Assembly (NCBI RefSeq): GCF_028993555.1
Contig: NZ_CP118611.1
Location: 2,627,501-2,691,500 of the forward strand
Direction: 5' to 3'
DNA length: 64,000 nucleotides
DNA from: Ensifer adhaerens
GTDB taxonomy: Bacteria; Pseudomonadota; Alphaproteobacteria; Rhizobiales; Rhizobiaceae
The first letter of the stretch is position 1. Each line of letters starts with the position of its first letter. A program made the translations under genes and the position numbers. The notes under the pieces were generated by a model. That model did no database searches, had not been told where the DNA came from, and saw nothing but the letters and a program-made list of their open reading frames with translations. Of the stretch, positions 48,539 to 57,026 are shown in pieces.

Positions 48539-49009
48539 ATGCTCAAGAACATCGATCCGGCGTTGAGTGCCGACGTGTTGCACGCTCTGCGCTCCATGGG
48601 GCACGGCGACCGCATCGCGCTCGTGGACGCAAATTTTCCCGCCGAGACGATTGCCCGTCACACCCGGCTCGGTCTGCCGCTCTCCATTGCCAATGTCTCT
48701 GCGGCACGCGCCGCCAGGGCCATACTCTCCGTCATGCCGCTCGACACGCCGCTGCAGCCATCCGCGGCGCGTATGGCCCCGAACGGAAAGGCGGGTGAGC
48801 TGCCGGACGTCCAGCGTGAGGTCCAGGCTGAGATCGCCCGCGCCGAAGGCGAGGCGCCGCAGATGTATGCCATCGAGCGCTTTGCCTTCTACGAAGAGGC
48901 CAAGCGCGCCTATTGCGTCATCGTGACCGGCGAAGCGCGCTTTCACGGCTGTTTCCTGTTTACCAAGGGTGTCGTGCCGCCTGCCAACGATTGGGGCGAG
49001 GCGGCCTGA
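48539..49009 (+). CDS. RbsD/FucU family sugar mutarotase
   Basis: A 156-residue protein with the family N-terminus LKNIDPALSADVLHALRSMGHGD, in which the His acts in anomer interconversion, and the C-terminal FTKGVVPP. These enzymes speed the alpha/beta conversion of ribose, fucose or related sugars after import. Length and the GHGD/FTKG pattern are closer to L-fucose mutarotase (FucU) than to RbsD. GAAAGG precedes the ATG. No sugar kinase follows, unlike classical rbs operons. Confidence 0.85.
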   Translation: MLKNIDPALSADVLHALRSMGHGDRIALVDANFPAETIARHTRLGLPLSIANVSAARAARAILSVMPLDTPLQPSAARMAPNGKAGELPDVQREVQAEIARAEGEAPQMYAIERFAFYEEAKRAYCVIVTGEARFHGCFLFTKGVVPPANDWGEAA

Positions 49010-49183
49010 GGTCCTCCACGTCGGAACCGATCCGCGATGGACGGCTGCGGGCGGTGCTTGCCGACCACCCGATGCCTGAACAACAGGTCAGCCTGCTTTA
49101 TCCGCTGCACCGCCACCCCTCGAGCATCGTGCGCCAAAAGCAGGGCGGGCGGTTCCTTGATGTGGCCTCTCCGTGAGGCGCCC

Positions 49184-50119
49184 TCAGGCGCCAGCCATGC
49201 CGGCCGATGTGACCCACGCTGACCCCGTCTGACCGTGGTGGAAGCCGTTGGAAAACGGAACGTTCGGGTAGATGGAAGCGAGCCGCTCCAGGCTTTCGGC
49301 GATGGAGCGCCGACCCGCGATTGCGTCGTGATAGATTTCGGCGACGGCGACCATGTCGCAGTCCTGCGGGGACAGTCGGATCCGGGAGACGCCGGCGCCA
49401 GCAAGCTCCGGCAGTTCCTGCATCAGCGCCTGGCAGGTGTGCGACATGGTCTGCACGCCGTTCAGCGCCAGGAAGGGCTGCCGGTCGAGCGTCTCGACGG
49501 TCAGGCCATCCGTGTCCTCACCGCAGATGAACTGGCAATTATCCTTGATCAGCCCTTTGGAGCGGGCATGAGCGCAGCGCGCCGAGATTGCCAGCGGCAC
49601 GCGGCCGAAGGCGAAGACTTCGAAGGCAACGCCGGGGTTTTCCTTGATGATGCCGCGCACCGATGTCATCGGCAGTTCCGGCGGCAGACAGATGCTCGTC
49701 GCCCCCCTCGAAGCCAAAAGCCGGGCGGTGGCGCCGTTATAGACGTTGACCAGCGGCCCGATCGAGTGTGGTCTGCCGGAAAGCAGGTGCAGTGCGGAAA
49801 GGTCGTTGGCCTCGATCGAATGGATGCTATCGCGCACCAGGCCGCGGACGAGCTGGCTTTCGCGTTCCAGTGTCACCAGCGCCAGCGAGGCAAGGCTTAC
49901 CCGCTTGCCGGCTCTCTCCAGCCGTTCGATGACGTCTCCGACATGCGGTTCGATGAAATGCAGCCGTTTCGAACAGACGGCCTCGCCGATCGTAACATGG
50001 GTGATCGGCGCCTCGTCGGCGATGCGAAAGTAGAAGTCGCGCCACTTGGGGCCGTCCCACAGATAGTAGACCGGGCCGAGACTCAGGACGGGCTTGGATG
50101 GGCTCGCAGATTGGGTCAT
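49184..50119 (-). CDS. ubiV: UbiV, O2-independent ubiquinone hydroxylation protein (U32 family)
   Basis: A 311-residue U32 peptidase-like protein without protease function in this branch. A cysteine near the N-terminus (C49 in GEAVCS) and the CAHARSKGLIKDNCQFIC cluster are the expected 4Fe-4S ligands. With UbiU it forms the complex that hydroxylates ubiquinone precursors without oxygen. The ATG at 50119 has GGAGGTAA 7 bases upstream. It begins 7 bases after the ubiU stop. Confidence 0.9.
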   Translation of the reverse strand: MTQSASPSKPVLSLGPVYYLWDGPKWRDFYFRIADEAPITHVTIGEAVCSKRLHFIEPHVGDVIERLERAGKRVSLASLALVTLERESQLVRGLVRDSIHSIEANDLSALHLLSGRPHSIGPLVNVYNGATARLLASRGATSICLPPELPMTSVRGIIKENPGVAFEVFAFGRVPLAISARCAHARSKGLIKDNCQFICGEDTDGLTVETLDRQPFLALNGVQTMSHTCQALMQELPELAGAGVSRIRLSPQDCDMVAVAEIYHDAIAGRRSIAESLERLASIYPNVPFSNGFHHGQTGSAWVTSAGMAGA

Positions 50120-50126
50120 GGGCCGA

Positions 50127-51104
50127 TTACCTCCACCGCTTTTCAAAGGCGCCTGTCGTTGTTTTCTGGCCTTCGCTGAGTGCCTTCAGCCGCGATACCA
50201 AGGCGGGCCGCTCGGCGGCGCCGGCCGTCAGTGCCCGCCGCATGACCGAAACGACCTCGGCAACATAGGCCTTGCCGCGCTGCCGGCCCTCGATCTTCAG
50301 TGCGCTGACACCGGCGCTGCGCAGCGCCTCGATATGGTCCATGACGTCGAGCGAAACCGGGTCCTCGAAGGCATAACCGCGTTCGTCGGCAATATCGAAG
50401 CGCCCCTTGCAGAGCGTCGGATAGCCCGCGGCCTCACCGGCCGGGAAGCGGTTGATCGTGTAGTCGCCGAGCTCGGACACCAGTTCGCGTCCATCCTGGC
50501 GATAACGCACATGGCTTGCGGGCGAGCAGACGCCGTTCATGTTGGGCGACTTGCCGGTGGCGTAGGACGAGAGCGAACAGCGCCCCTCGGCCATGACGCA
50601 GAGGCCGCCAAAGGCGAAGACCTCGATCTCGCAATCGATCTGCTTGGCGAGGCGGGCAATGTCGGCGATCGTCAGCGTGCGCGGCAGCACGACGCGTTTG
50701 GCGGCGAAGGCCTCGACGAGGAACCGCACGGCATCGGCATTGGAGGCGGAGGCCTGCACCGAAACATGCAGCCGCTGCTGCGGATGGCGTTCGACCGTGT
50801 AGGCCATCAGCCCGAAGTCGGCGAGGATGACGGCATCGGCACCGAGTGCTGCGGCGTCATCCACCGCCTGGTGCCAGAGCTTTTCCTGGCCGGCGCGCAT
50901 GAAGGTGTTGATCGCGACGAAGGTCATCACCTTGCGCTGTTTGGCATAGGCAATGGCCGTCCGGAGTTCCTCGCGGGAGAAGTTCAAACCGGGAAAATTG
51001 CGCGCGTTCGTCTCGTCGCGAAAGCCGCAATAGACCGCGTCGGCGCCGGCATCGACGGCTTCGCGGAAGGCGGCGGGCGTGCCGGCGGGGCAGATCAGTT
51101 CCAT
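50127..51104 (-). CDS. ubiU: UbiU, O2-independent ubiquinone hydroxylation protein (U32 family)
   Basis: A 325-residue U32-family protein beginning MELICPAG. The U32 signature lies in EVFAFGGLCVMAEGRCSLSSY, and cysteines in that stretch, NGVCSP and TLCKG can bind a 4Fe-4S cluster. It acts with UbiV. Its start overlaps the end of ubiT by 10 bases behind an AGGAGG site, so the three genes are coupled. Confidence 0.92.
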   Translation of the reverse strand: MELICPAGTPAAFREAVDAGADAVYCGFRDETNARNFPGLNFSREELRTAIAYAKQRKVMTFVAINTFMRAGQEKLWHQAVDDAAALGADAVILADFGLMAYTVERHPQQRLHVSVQASASNADAVRFLVEAFAAKRVVLPRTLTIADIARLAKQIDCEIEVFAFGGLCVMAEGRCSLSSYATGKSPNMNGVCSPASHVRYRQDGRELVSELGDYTINRFPAGEAAGYPTLCKGRFDIADERGYAFEDPVSLDVMDHIEALRSAGVSALKIEGRQRGKAYVAEVVSVMRRALTAGAAERPALVSRLKALSEGQKTTTGAFEKRWR

Positions 51105-51613
51105 TGGGGGGCCTCCTCCTTGAGAACTCGGCCGAGCGCGCGCTCGCGGATTTGTTCTGCTGCGCGACGCACAAGCGGCGCCAGCAGCCCGCTCATGCCA
51201 GCGAGATCGTTTGGAAGATCGATCTCGCAATCGTCGAGCGCATTACGCAGCGCCAGCATCGCCTCCATGTCGCCACTGACCGTGAGATCACGCGAAAAGA
51301 AGACGGCGTCGCCATCGATGCGGCCTTCAAGCAGCGCAAGCAGCAATACCAATTCGCCTTCCATGCAGGCGTCGGAGGCCGGCGCGCGCTCCTTGCGATG
51401 GACCGAGATACGTGGCACGGCCGGCTCGACGAGAAAGCCGATCGGCAGATCGGACGGCACGAAGGCGTAGCGCTTGTTGGCATGGTCGGCCAAGCGTTCG
51501 AAGAGGCCGGGATGGGACTCGATCACGCGGGCGAAGACGCGTTGCACCACGCTTTCGATGGCGAAGATGGGAACCAAGCTGAGAGGTGCGGTGAGCGCGA
51601 GCGGAAGGGTCAT
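51095..51613 (-). CDS. ubiT: UbiT, SCP2-domain lipid-binding protein
   Basis: A 172-residue SCP2/sterol-carrier-like protein (DGDAVFFSRDLTVSGDMEAMLALRNALDD is the core). UbiT is thought to bind hydrophobic ubiquinone precursors and present them in oxygen-independent synthesis. It is first in ubiTUV. A box of FNR/FixK type lies 69 bases upstream of its ATG, shared with divergent ubiD. Confidence 0.9.
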   Translation of the reverse strand: MTLPLALTAPLSLVPIFAIESVVQRVFARVIESHPGLFERLADHANKRYAFVPSDLPIGFLVEPAVPRISVHRKERAPASDACMEGELVLLLALLEGRIDGDAVFFSRDLTVSGDMEAMLALRNALDDCEIDLPNDLAGMSGLLAPLVRRAAEQIRERALGRVLKEEAPQWN

Positions 51614-51681
51614 TGGCTACCTGTGGAAGCGGCGGAATCGGACGATGTGGCGCATGCTAGTCGCCCGCCGCCGCCGGTTGT

Positions 51682-51695
51682 TTGCGCCACGTCAA
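51682..51695. promoter_or_regulatory. FNR/FixK-family box between ubiT and ubiD
   Basis: TTGCGCCACGTCAA fits TTG-N8-CAA symmetry of the CRP/FNR family. It lies in the divergent promoter region, 35 bases before the ubiD ATG and 69 before ubiT. Confidence 0.65.
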
Positions 51696-51729
51696 AGACA
51701 AGGATCATTCGCCGCCACACACAGGTCCC

Positions 51730-53241
51730 ATGAACAGGACCTTCCGCCCGTCCCAGGGCTTTGCAACGCTGCAGGATTTTGTCGATACGCTTGAGCGCGA
51801 AGGCGACCTGAAGCGCATTTCGCGTCCGGTTTCGCTGATGCACGAGGTCACCGAGATCCACCACCGGGTGCTTGCCACCGATGGCCCGGCGCTGCTTTTC
51901 GAGCAGCCGGTCGACGCTTCGGGGGCGATGCAGCCGATCCCGCTTCTTGCCAATCTCTTCGGGGCGGAACGCCGGATCGAACGTGGTTTCGGCCTGGCGC
52001 CCGGAGGGCTCGATGCGCTGGCCGGCGAGCTGGCGGAGCTGCGCGACCCCAGGGCGCCTCAGTCCCTGCGCGACGCCTGGGACCGGCTGCCTCTGCTGAG
52101 ATCGGCGATGTATATGCGGCCGCGGAAGGTGGCACGCGCACTCTGCCAGGAGGTCGTCTGGCGCGATGAGCAAATCGACCTCGGGCGCCTGCCGGTTCAA
52201 TGGTGCTGGCCGGGCGAGCCGGCGCCGCTCATTACCTGGCCGCTGGTGATTACCCGCGCGCCGGACGATCCGATGGATGTCAATGTCGGCATCTACCGCA
52301 TGCAGGTGCTCGGCCCAGACCGTGTGATCGTGCGCTGGCTTGCGCACCGCGGTGGCGCCCGCCACCACCGTCTGTGGCAGCGGCTGGGTCAGGATATGCC
52401 GATCGCGGTCGTGATCGGCGCCGACCCGGCAACGATCCTCGCTGCCGTCATGCCGCTTCCGGATGGCCTGAGTGAACTGAATTTCTCGGGGCTGCTCAGA
52501 CGCGGCAGGACGCAGCTTGTGAAGGCCAAGACCGTACCCCTTTCGGTGCCGGCCAATGCGGAGATCGTGCTGGAGGGCACGGTTTCGGCAGTCGAAACGG
52601 CGGAGGAGGGCCCCTATGGCGACCACACCGGCTATTACAATTCGGTCGAGCCGTTTCCAGTCATGCGCCTGTCGGCGATCACCATGCGCCGCAACCCGCT
52701 CTATCTTTCGACCTATACCGGCCGGCCGCCGGACGAGCCCTCGCGGCTCGGCGAAGCGATGAACCGGCTGTTCGTGCCGCTGGTTCGCAAGCAATTTCCG
52801 GAGATATCCGATCTCTGGTTGCCGCCGGAAGCCTGTTCCTACAGGGCGATGGTCGTTTCGATCGACAAGCGTTACCCGGGGCAGGCCAAGCGCGTGATGA
52901 TGGGGCTATGGTCGATGCTGCCGCAGTTCAGCTACACCAAGCTGATCATCGCCGTCGATCCGGATATCGACGTGCGCAACTGGTCCGACGTGATGTGGGC
53001 TCTTGCCACCCGTTTTGACGCCAGCCGCGACGTGACGGTGATCGAGGGTACGCCGATCGACTATCTCGACTTCGCCTCGCCGCGCTCCGGTCTCGGCGGC
53101 AAGCTCGGGCTCGACGCCACCAACAAGATCGGTACCGAAACCGATCGTGAATGGGGGCGGGTGCTCGAAATGTCGCCAGAGGTCATCGGTCAGGTCGATG
53201 CGATGTGGGCCGGTCTCGGGCTTGGAGGGCTGACACGATGA
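51730..53241 (+). CDS. ubiD: UbiD, prenylated-FMN-dependent 4-hydroxy-3-polyprenylbenzoate decarboxylase
   Basis: A 503-residue UbiD-family decarboxylase. VNVGIYRMQVLG, the acidic segment EEGPYGDHTGYYNS of the active site and LDATNKIGTET near the C-terminus are conserved landmarks. Length matches E. coli UbiD (497). It removes the carboxyl group of the ubiquinone ring precursor using the cofactor made by UbiX, encoded next with an ATGA overlap. The ATG at 51730 is the first that fits the family N-terminus. Confidence 0.9.
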   Translation: MNRTFRPSQGFATLQDFVDTLEREGDLKRISRPVSLMHEVTEIHHRVLATDGPALLFEQPVDASGAMQPIPLLANLFGAERRIERGFGLAPGGLDALAGELAELRDPRAPQSLRDAWDRLPLLRSAMYMRPRKVARALCQEVVWRDEQIDLGRLPVQWCWPGEPAPLITWPLVITRAPDDPMDVNVGIYRMQVLGPDRVIVRWLAHRGGARHHRLWQRLGQDMPIAVVIGADPATILAAVMPLPDGLSELNFSGLLRRGRTQLVKAKTVPLSVPANAEIVLEGTVSAVETAEEGPYGDHTGYYNSVEPFPVMRLSAITMRRNPLYLSTYTGRPPDEPSRLGEAMNRLFVPLVRKQFPEISDLWLPPEACSYRAMVVSIDKRYPGQAKRVMMGLWSMLPQFSYTKLIIAVDPDIDVRNWSDVMWALATRFDASRDVTVIEGTPIDYLDFASPRSGLGGKLGLDATNKIGTETDREWGRVLEMSPEVIGQVDAMWAGLGLGGLTR

Positions 53242-53816
53242 ATAAGATGAAGATCGTCCTCGGCATCACCGGTGCTTCCGGCGCTGCGATCGCCGTTCGC
53301 ATCTCCGAGCGCCTTGCTGAAATCGAAAGCGTCGAGCTGCATCTCGTCCTGTCGCCGGCGGCGCATCGAACGCTTGCGCACGAGGTTGGCGCAGACGCCC
53401 TTCCGTCCCTGTTGCGTAAGGCAACGCGAACCTATGACCACGCCGATATCGGCGCGGCGATCGCGAGCGGGTCGTTTTCGACGGCCGGCATGATCGTGGC
53501 GCCGTGCTCGATGCGGACGCTTGCGGCGATCTCATCGGGTATGGCCGATAACCTCGTGGTTCGTGCGGCCGACGTGCATCTGAAGGAGCGGCGCCGATTG
53601 GTGCTGATGGCGCGCGAGACGCCGCTGCATCTCGGTCACCTGCGCAACATGTGCGCCGTCACCGAAATGGGGGCGATCATCATGCCGCCGGTGCCGGCCT
53701 TCTACCATAGGCCTGAAACCGTGGACGCCATCGTCGATCATCTGGCCGCGCGCGCGATCGACCTCCTGGCGCTGCCGATCGCCCCTTTGGCAATAGCCTG
53801 GCAGGGCGAAGGTTAG
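53238..53816 (+). CDS. ubiX: UbiX, flavin prenyltransferase
   Basis: A 192-residue flavoprotein that prenylates FMN to make the UbiD cofactor. ITGASGAAIAVRISERL, APCSMRTLAAISSG and the C-terminal MPPVPAFYHRPET are diagnostic. It overlaps ubiD by 4 bases, so cofactor synthesis and its user are co-translated. Confidence 0.94.
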   Translation: MNKMKIVLGITGASGAAIAVRISERLAEIESVELHLVLSPAAHRTLAHEVGADALPSLLRKATRTYDHADIGAAIASGSFSTAGMIVAPCSMRTLAAISSGMADNLVVRAADVHLKERRRLVLMARETPLHLGHLRNMCAVTEMGAIIMPPVPAFYHRPETVDAIVDHLAARAIDLLALPIAPLAIAWQGEG

Positions 53817-53835
53817 TTCACTCGAACACTGGGCG

Positions 53836-54528
53836 CTAGTCGAGTGCACTCGCCTGGAGCAGCGGATCGGCGCCGAAGAGGACCGCGTGCCCGCCGACCA
53901 GCAGCCAGACGGCGATGGCGACGGTGGCAAAGGCGGCGATGACCATCACCGGATCGGCACGCAAACGGGTCTCACCCCTGACAATCGCGGCGAAGGGCCA
54001 GACCGATGTGCCCTTCGAGGCCGCTTGCCAGCTGTCACCGAGGCGCCGGCGAGCGCGCTTTTCGAGCATGAAGAAACCGCCCACGGAAAACAGTGCGAAG
54101 CCGCCGAAAAGAATGAGCGAGCGCAGGTCGCCATTGGGCACGATGTGACCAGCGGCCCAGAGCAGGAAGCCCCAGAGCACGGGATGACGGGTGATCGTCA
54201 CGATGGCGCCGGGGCGTTCGTTGCCCTGGTAGATGGAAATCGACAGCACGTTCTCGCTGAAGAGGCCGGCCAGCACGAGAAAGATCCCGAGCGGCGCCAG
54301 AACGAAGGTTACCCAGGCCTGCCAGGCGGCCGGTTCCCAGAGCGGGATGAAATCGAGCTGAAGCGCTGCGTGAAAGACGAAGCCGAGAGCGAGAACCGAC
54401 AGAAGTGAATAGGCCACGAAATAGGTCGAGCGGCCGAGCCGGTCGATCAGGCCCTGGCGCAGCGCCGGCCAGGCCGGCACGAGATGGAGCAGCAGGAAGA
54501 CGGCGAAGGCAAGAAGAAAATAGGTCAT
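53836..54528 (-). CDS. nnrU: NnrU family membrane protein
   Basis: A 230-residue integral membrane protein with about six helices. The NnrU motifs NERPGAIVTITRHPVLWGFLLWAAGHI and FFMLEKRARRRLGDSW are present. NnrU is required for NO metabolism in some denitrifiers and is related to isoprenylcysteine methyltransferase-like membrane proteins; its reaction is unknown. The ATG at 54528 is preferred; an in-frame ATG at 54546 overlaps the hemerythrin gene. It is second in an operon after that gene. Confidence 0.88.
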   Translation of the reverse strand: MTYFLLAFAVFLLLHLVPAWPALRQGLIDRLGRSTYFVAYSLLSVLALGFVFHAALQLDFIPLWEPAAWQAWVTFVLAPLGIFLVLAGLFSENVLSISIYQGNERPGAIVTITRHPVLWGFLLWAAGHIVPNGDLRSLILFGGFALFSVGGFFMLEKRARRRLGDSWQAASKGTSVWPFAAIVRGETRLRADPVMVIAAFATVAIAVWLLVGGHAVLFGADPLLQASALD

Positions 54529-54538
54529 GTCGATGGTC

Positions 54539-54967
54539 TCACGCATGGCGCCAGAGAATTAGCCGCTCCGTTGCCACATGTCGGCGAACGGTTTCGAAGA
54601 AGCCCCGCAACATGTAGCCGATCGCGTCCCAGCTGAGCGATGCCCTGTTGTCGAGAACGGCCTTCAGCACGCGCACCAGTTCGACGGCGGCCCGATCGTC
54701 CTGGTCATGTTCGGCGCGCAGTCGCGCGATCAAGGCGTCGCGATCATCAGTCCCCCGCCGGCCTTCGACCGCAGGAAACAGGATCGTTTCCTCGAGCGCG
54801 TGGACGCGTCTGAGCTTTTCCGGCAATTCCGTCATGATCACGCGGCAGCTCGTCATGTCGATGCGGCGCGGAATGGAATCGGCGAGCGTCTCGAGGCGAT
54901 CACACAGAGCAAGAAGCTCGCGGTAAGCCTGTCCCAGCTCCTGTTGTCCTGAAAAACGCATCGGCAT
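54539..54967 (-). CDS. Hemerythrin-domain protein
   Basis: A 142-residue four-helix bundle. The His/Glu pattern HALEETILFPAV, AEHDQDD and the C-terminal RRHVATERLILW resembles HHE di-iron domains. Such small hemerythrins beside nor genes have been linked to NO or O2 handling. A GGAGAAGG ribosome site precedes the ATG at 54967. An FNR-type box lies 57 bases upstream, and nnrU follows immediately. Confidence 0.82.
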   Translation of the reverse strand: MPMRFSGQQELGQAYRELLALCDRLETLADSIPRRIDMTSCRVIMTELPEKLRRVHALEETILFPAVEGRRGTDDRDALIARLRAEHDQDDRAAVELVRVLKAVLDNRASLSWDAIGYMLRGFFETVRRHVATERLILWRHA

Positions 54968-55023
54968 CGAACCTTCTCCATGGGTGTATGCGCCTGAACT
55001 ACACCCGACGGCGACGGTCCTCT

Positions 55024-55037
55024 TTGACATTTCTCAA
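55024..55037. promoter_or_regulatory. FNR-type box upstream of the hemerythrin-nnrU operon
   Basis: TTGACATTTCTCAA (TTG-N8-CAA), 57 bases from the hemerythrin-gene ATG on the minus strand. Confidence 0.65.
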
Positions 55038-55237
55038 AGTCTGCGGCGCAGCCGCTCGCGACGTTACGACTGAATTCATCAAGTTTGCCGGATTTAAATC
55101 AGGGAATCTCTCAGCGCGATGCGGACCCTGGCAAGAACGCAGTGGCGTACCGGCGCCCCTTGTCACCTTAACCAGATTGCGTCTCGGCGCTTAGGAGCCC
55201 GAGCCATGGCCCTCAGCGGGAATTGGCCCCATTGTCG

Positions 55238-55927
55238 TCATTCGCGCGAGGTGGAACTCATGCGCTCAAGCCATGCGGTGAGTCGCGATCTTTCGCGCAC
55301 CAAACCATGCTGGTCGAAGTGGTGAACACAAAAATGCGCCCATGAATCGGTAAACGCCATTTCCATATCCCCGGTGACCGAGGTGGTCCCCAGCCCGATC
55401 TCGGCGTAGGTAAACTCGAAACTACCGCTCGGACGCGCCATCGCAATGTGGAATGGTTGACCAGTGAACTCGTTGATCATCGGTCGGCCGTTGCTGCGCA
55501 TAACGCCGGGGATCTCTACTGTGGCGGTTCTCAGTTCCAAGTCTGCTTCAAGATGAATCGGCAGGAACAATGTCTGGCAGAATTCTGAACATGTCGACGC
55601 GAACACGGAGAACAGATTGCTCAATGGCTCGCCGGCGTCACCGGAGATGATCGCTTCAAGCGCGCTGCGTTGCGCTTCATTCGCACGCTCGTCGATGACG
55701 ATCAGGCGCTGGCCGTTTCCGTCCTTGATTTCGCCCGGCCACTTGTAAATCGCCGCCCAATTCAAGCCCGCGATCGGTGTGTCCTCGAAGTGCCCTTCAA
55801 CGATGTTGCCGACGAAAGCTGACTGGCAGTAACCGTGGGTACTTGGCAGGTTGAATTGGCAGCCACAATTCATAGCGCAGTTGCAATTGTCGTATGTCTC
55901 GCTCTTGAAGAGCCATCGGTCGACCAT
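55238..55927 (-). CDS. DUF1326 domain protein
   Basis: A 229-residue cytoplasmic protein of the DUF1326 family. The conserved N-terminal cysteine motif is YDNCNCAMNCGCQFN (about 12-26), with further cysteines in ASTCSEFCQT. The Cys pattern suggests metal or cluster binding, but the family has no established function. It lies between two FNR/NnrR-controlled units, yet I see no clear box of that type in its own upstream region. Confidence 0.8.
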   Translation of the reverse strand: MVDRWLFKSETYDNCNCAMNCGCQFNLPSTHGYCQSAFVGNIVEGHFEDTPIAGLNWAAIYKWPGEIKDGNGQRLIVIDERANEAQRSALEAIISGDAGEPLSNLFSVFASTCSEFCQTLFLPIHLEADLELRTATVEIPGVMRSNGRPMINEFTGQPFHIAMARPSGSFEFTYAEIGLGTTSVTGDMEMAFTDSWAHFCVHHFDQHGLVRERSRLTAWLERMSSTSRE

Positions 55928-56101
55928 CTCTCCGATCCTCCCCTAATCCGTTAGAGGCAGTTCGTCGTGTCGAACGCTTCTGCAATGCGCCGCGCCTGCT
56001 ACGCTTACTGGACACGCGCCTACCTTGGATGCGGAAGAAGCCGAATTTTACCAGTGTCGAAGGGCCGCTTCAATCGGTGCCGCCAGCCGCAAAAGGGGCG
56101 G

Positions 56102-56123
56102 GGCCGGCTTCGGCAAGCCGGCC
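56102..56123 (-). other. GC-rich hairpin downstream of the small membrane protein gene
   Basis: Perfect 9-bp arms GGCCGGCTT and AAGCCGGCC with a CGGC loop. On the minus strand it is followed by CCCCGCCCCTTTTG, so it may be a weak terminator for the 51-residue ORF. Confidence 0.5.
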
Positions 56124-56187
56124 GTGAGTATGGCTACGAGTTCACTTATGAGCCCCTGGTCGCTAGCGCCGCACAAGCCCTCGCGTC

Positions 56188-56343
56188 TCAGCGATCGAGG
56201 AAGAGGACGATGGCGATTGCAACCGAGGAGAGGATCGCCGACAGCGTCGCGCCGCGCTGAAGCACGCCCATGCGATAGAGCACGAGGGCGAAGACGATGA
56301 TGATGGGGGTGGCAACGGAAAGGCCGATCTGTGCGTCTGTCAT
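56188..56343 (-). CDS. Small two-helix membrane protein (51 aa) divergent from norE
   Basis: A 51-residue protein beginning MTDAQIGLSV and ending AIVLFLDR. One hydrophobic helix spans about residues 8-23, a short basic cytoplasmic-type loop with LYRMGVLQRG follows, and a second helix spans about 33-48. AAAGGAG lies 8 bases before the ATG, a strong ribosome site. The NnrR-type box at 56394-56407 is 51 bases upstream and shared with norE. I do not recognise a family. The composition, ribosome site and promoter box support a real gene, probably NO-induced. Confidence 0.7.
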   Translation of the reverse strand: MTDAQIGLSVATPIIIVFALVLYRMGVLQRGATLSAILSSVAIAIVLFLDR

Positions 56344-56393
56344 CGGTAGGCTCCTTTGTTTCCCGCCAATAGCCCCGCCCCCTGCCGCCTTCT

Positions 56394-56407
56394 TTGCGTA
56401 ATCGCAA
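56394..56407. promoter_or_regulatory. NnrR/FNR box upstream of norE and the small membrane protein
   Basis: TTGCGTAATCGCAA, a perfect inverted repeat TTGCG-N4-CGCAA. It lies 57 bases from the norE ATG and 51 from the divergent small ORF. Confidence 0.85.
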
Positions 56408-56463
56408 AGACAGGGTGGGCGGCCATGCCTAGCTCAAGCCGAGTTTTCAACGGAGGCGCTGAT

Positions 56464-57021
56464 ATGGATGCCCGCAGTCATCCGATTGCCCCGACAGCGG
56501 AAGAAGACACGACGGACACCCTGCTGCTCTGGGTGCTCGTCTGGAGCGAACTTGCCGCCTTCGGCATTCTGCTCGCCGGTTTTCTGCTCGTCGGCCTCGT
56601 CCAGCCGGATGCATATGCTGCCGCCCGCTTGCATCTCGATCCGCTGCTTGCCGGTATCAACACCCTCGTCCTTCTGACCAGCGGCTGGCAGGCGGCCCTG
56701 GCGACTAGGCCGCGCGCGTCGCTCGGGCAGCGCCGGCGGGCGTTGGTGAATGCCGCGCTTCTTGGTTTTGCCTTCGTGGCGATCAAGCTCTTCGAATACA
56801 GCACCGAGGCCGGCGTCGCCGGCGATCCTGCATACGGTTCCTTCTTCGAACTCTATTTCCTCGTCACCGGCTTCCATCTGCTGCACGTCGCCTTCGGCGC
56901 GTTGGTGCTGCTCATCGTCGCCTGGCGACCGGCGCCCGGCAACGTCGCCCTGATCACCACGCTCTGGCATGTGATCGATCTCGTCTGGATCGTGATGTTT
57001 CCGCTCGTCTATCTCGTGTGA
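56464..57021 (+). CDS. norE: NorE, cytochrome c oxidase subunit III-like protein
   Basis: A 185-residue membrane protein with five predicted helices, related to subunit III of haem-copper oxidases. WSELAAFGILLAG, FELYFLVTGFHLLHVAFGALVL and LWHVIDLVWIVMFPLVYL are typical. NorE is an accessory protein for nitric oxide reductase activity or assembly. It is first of norEFCBQD. Confidence 0.92.
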   Translation: MDARSHPIAPTAEEDTTDTLLLWVLVWSELAAFGILLAGFLLVGLVQPDAYAAARLHLDPLLAGINTLVLLTSGWQAALATRPRASLGQRRRALVNAALLGFAFVAIKLFEYSTEAGVAGDPAYGSFFELYFLVTGFHLLHVAFGALVLLIVAWRPAPGNVALITTLWHVIDLVWIVMFPLVYLV

Positions 57022-57026
57022 ATGCC

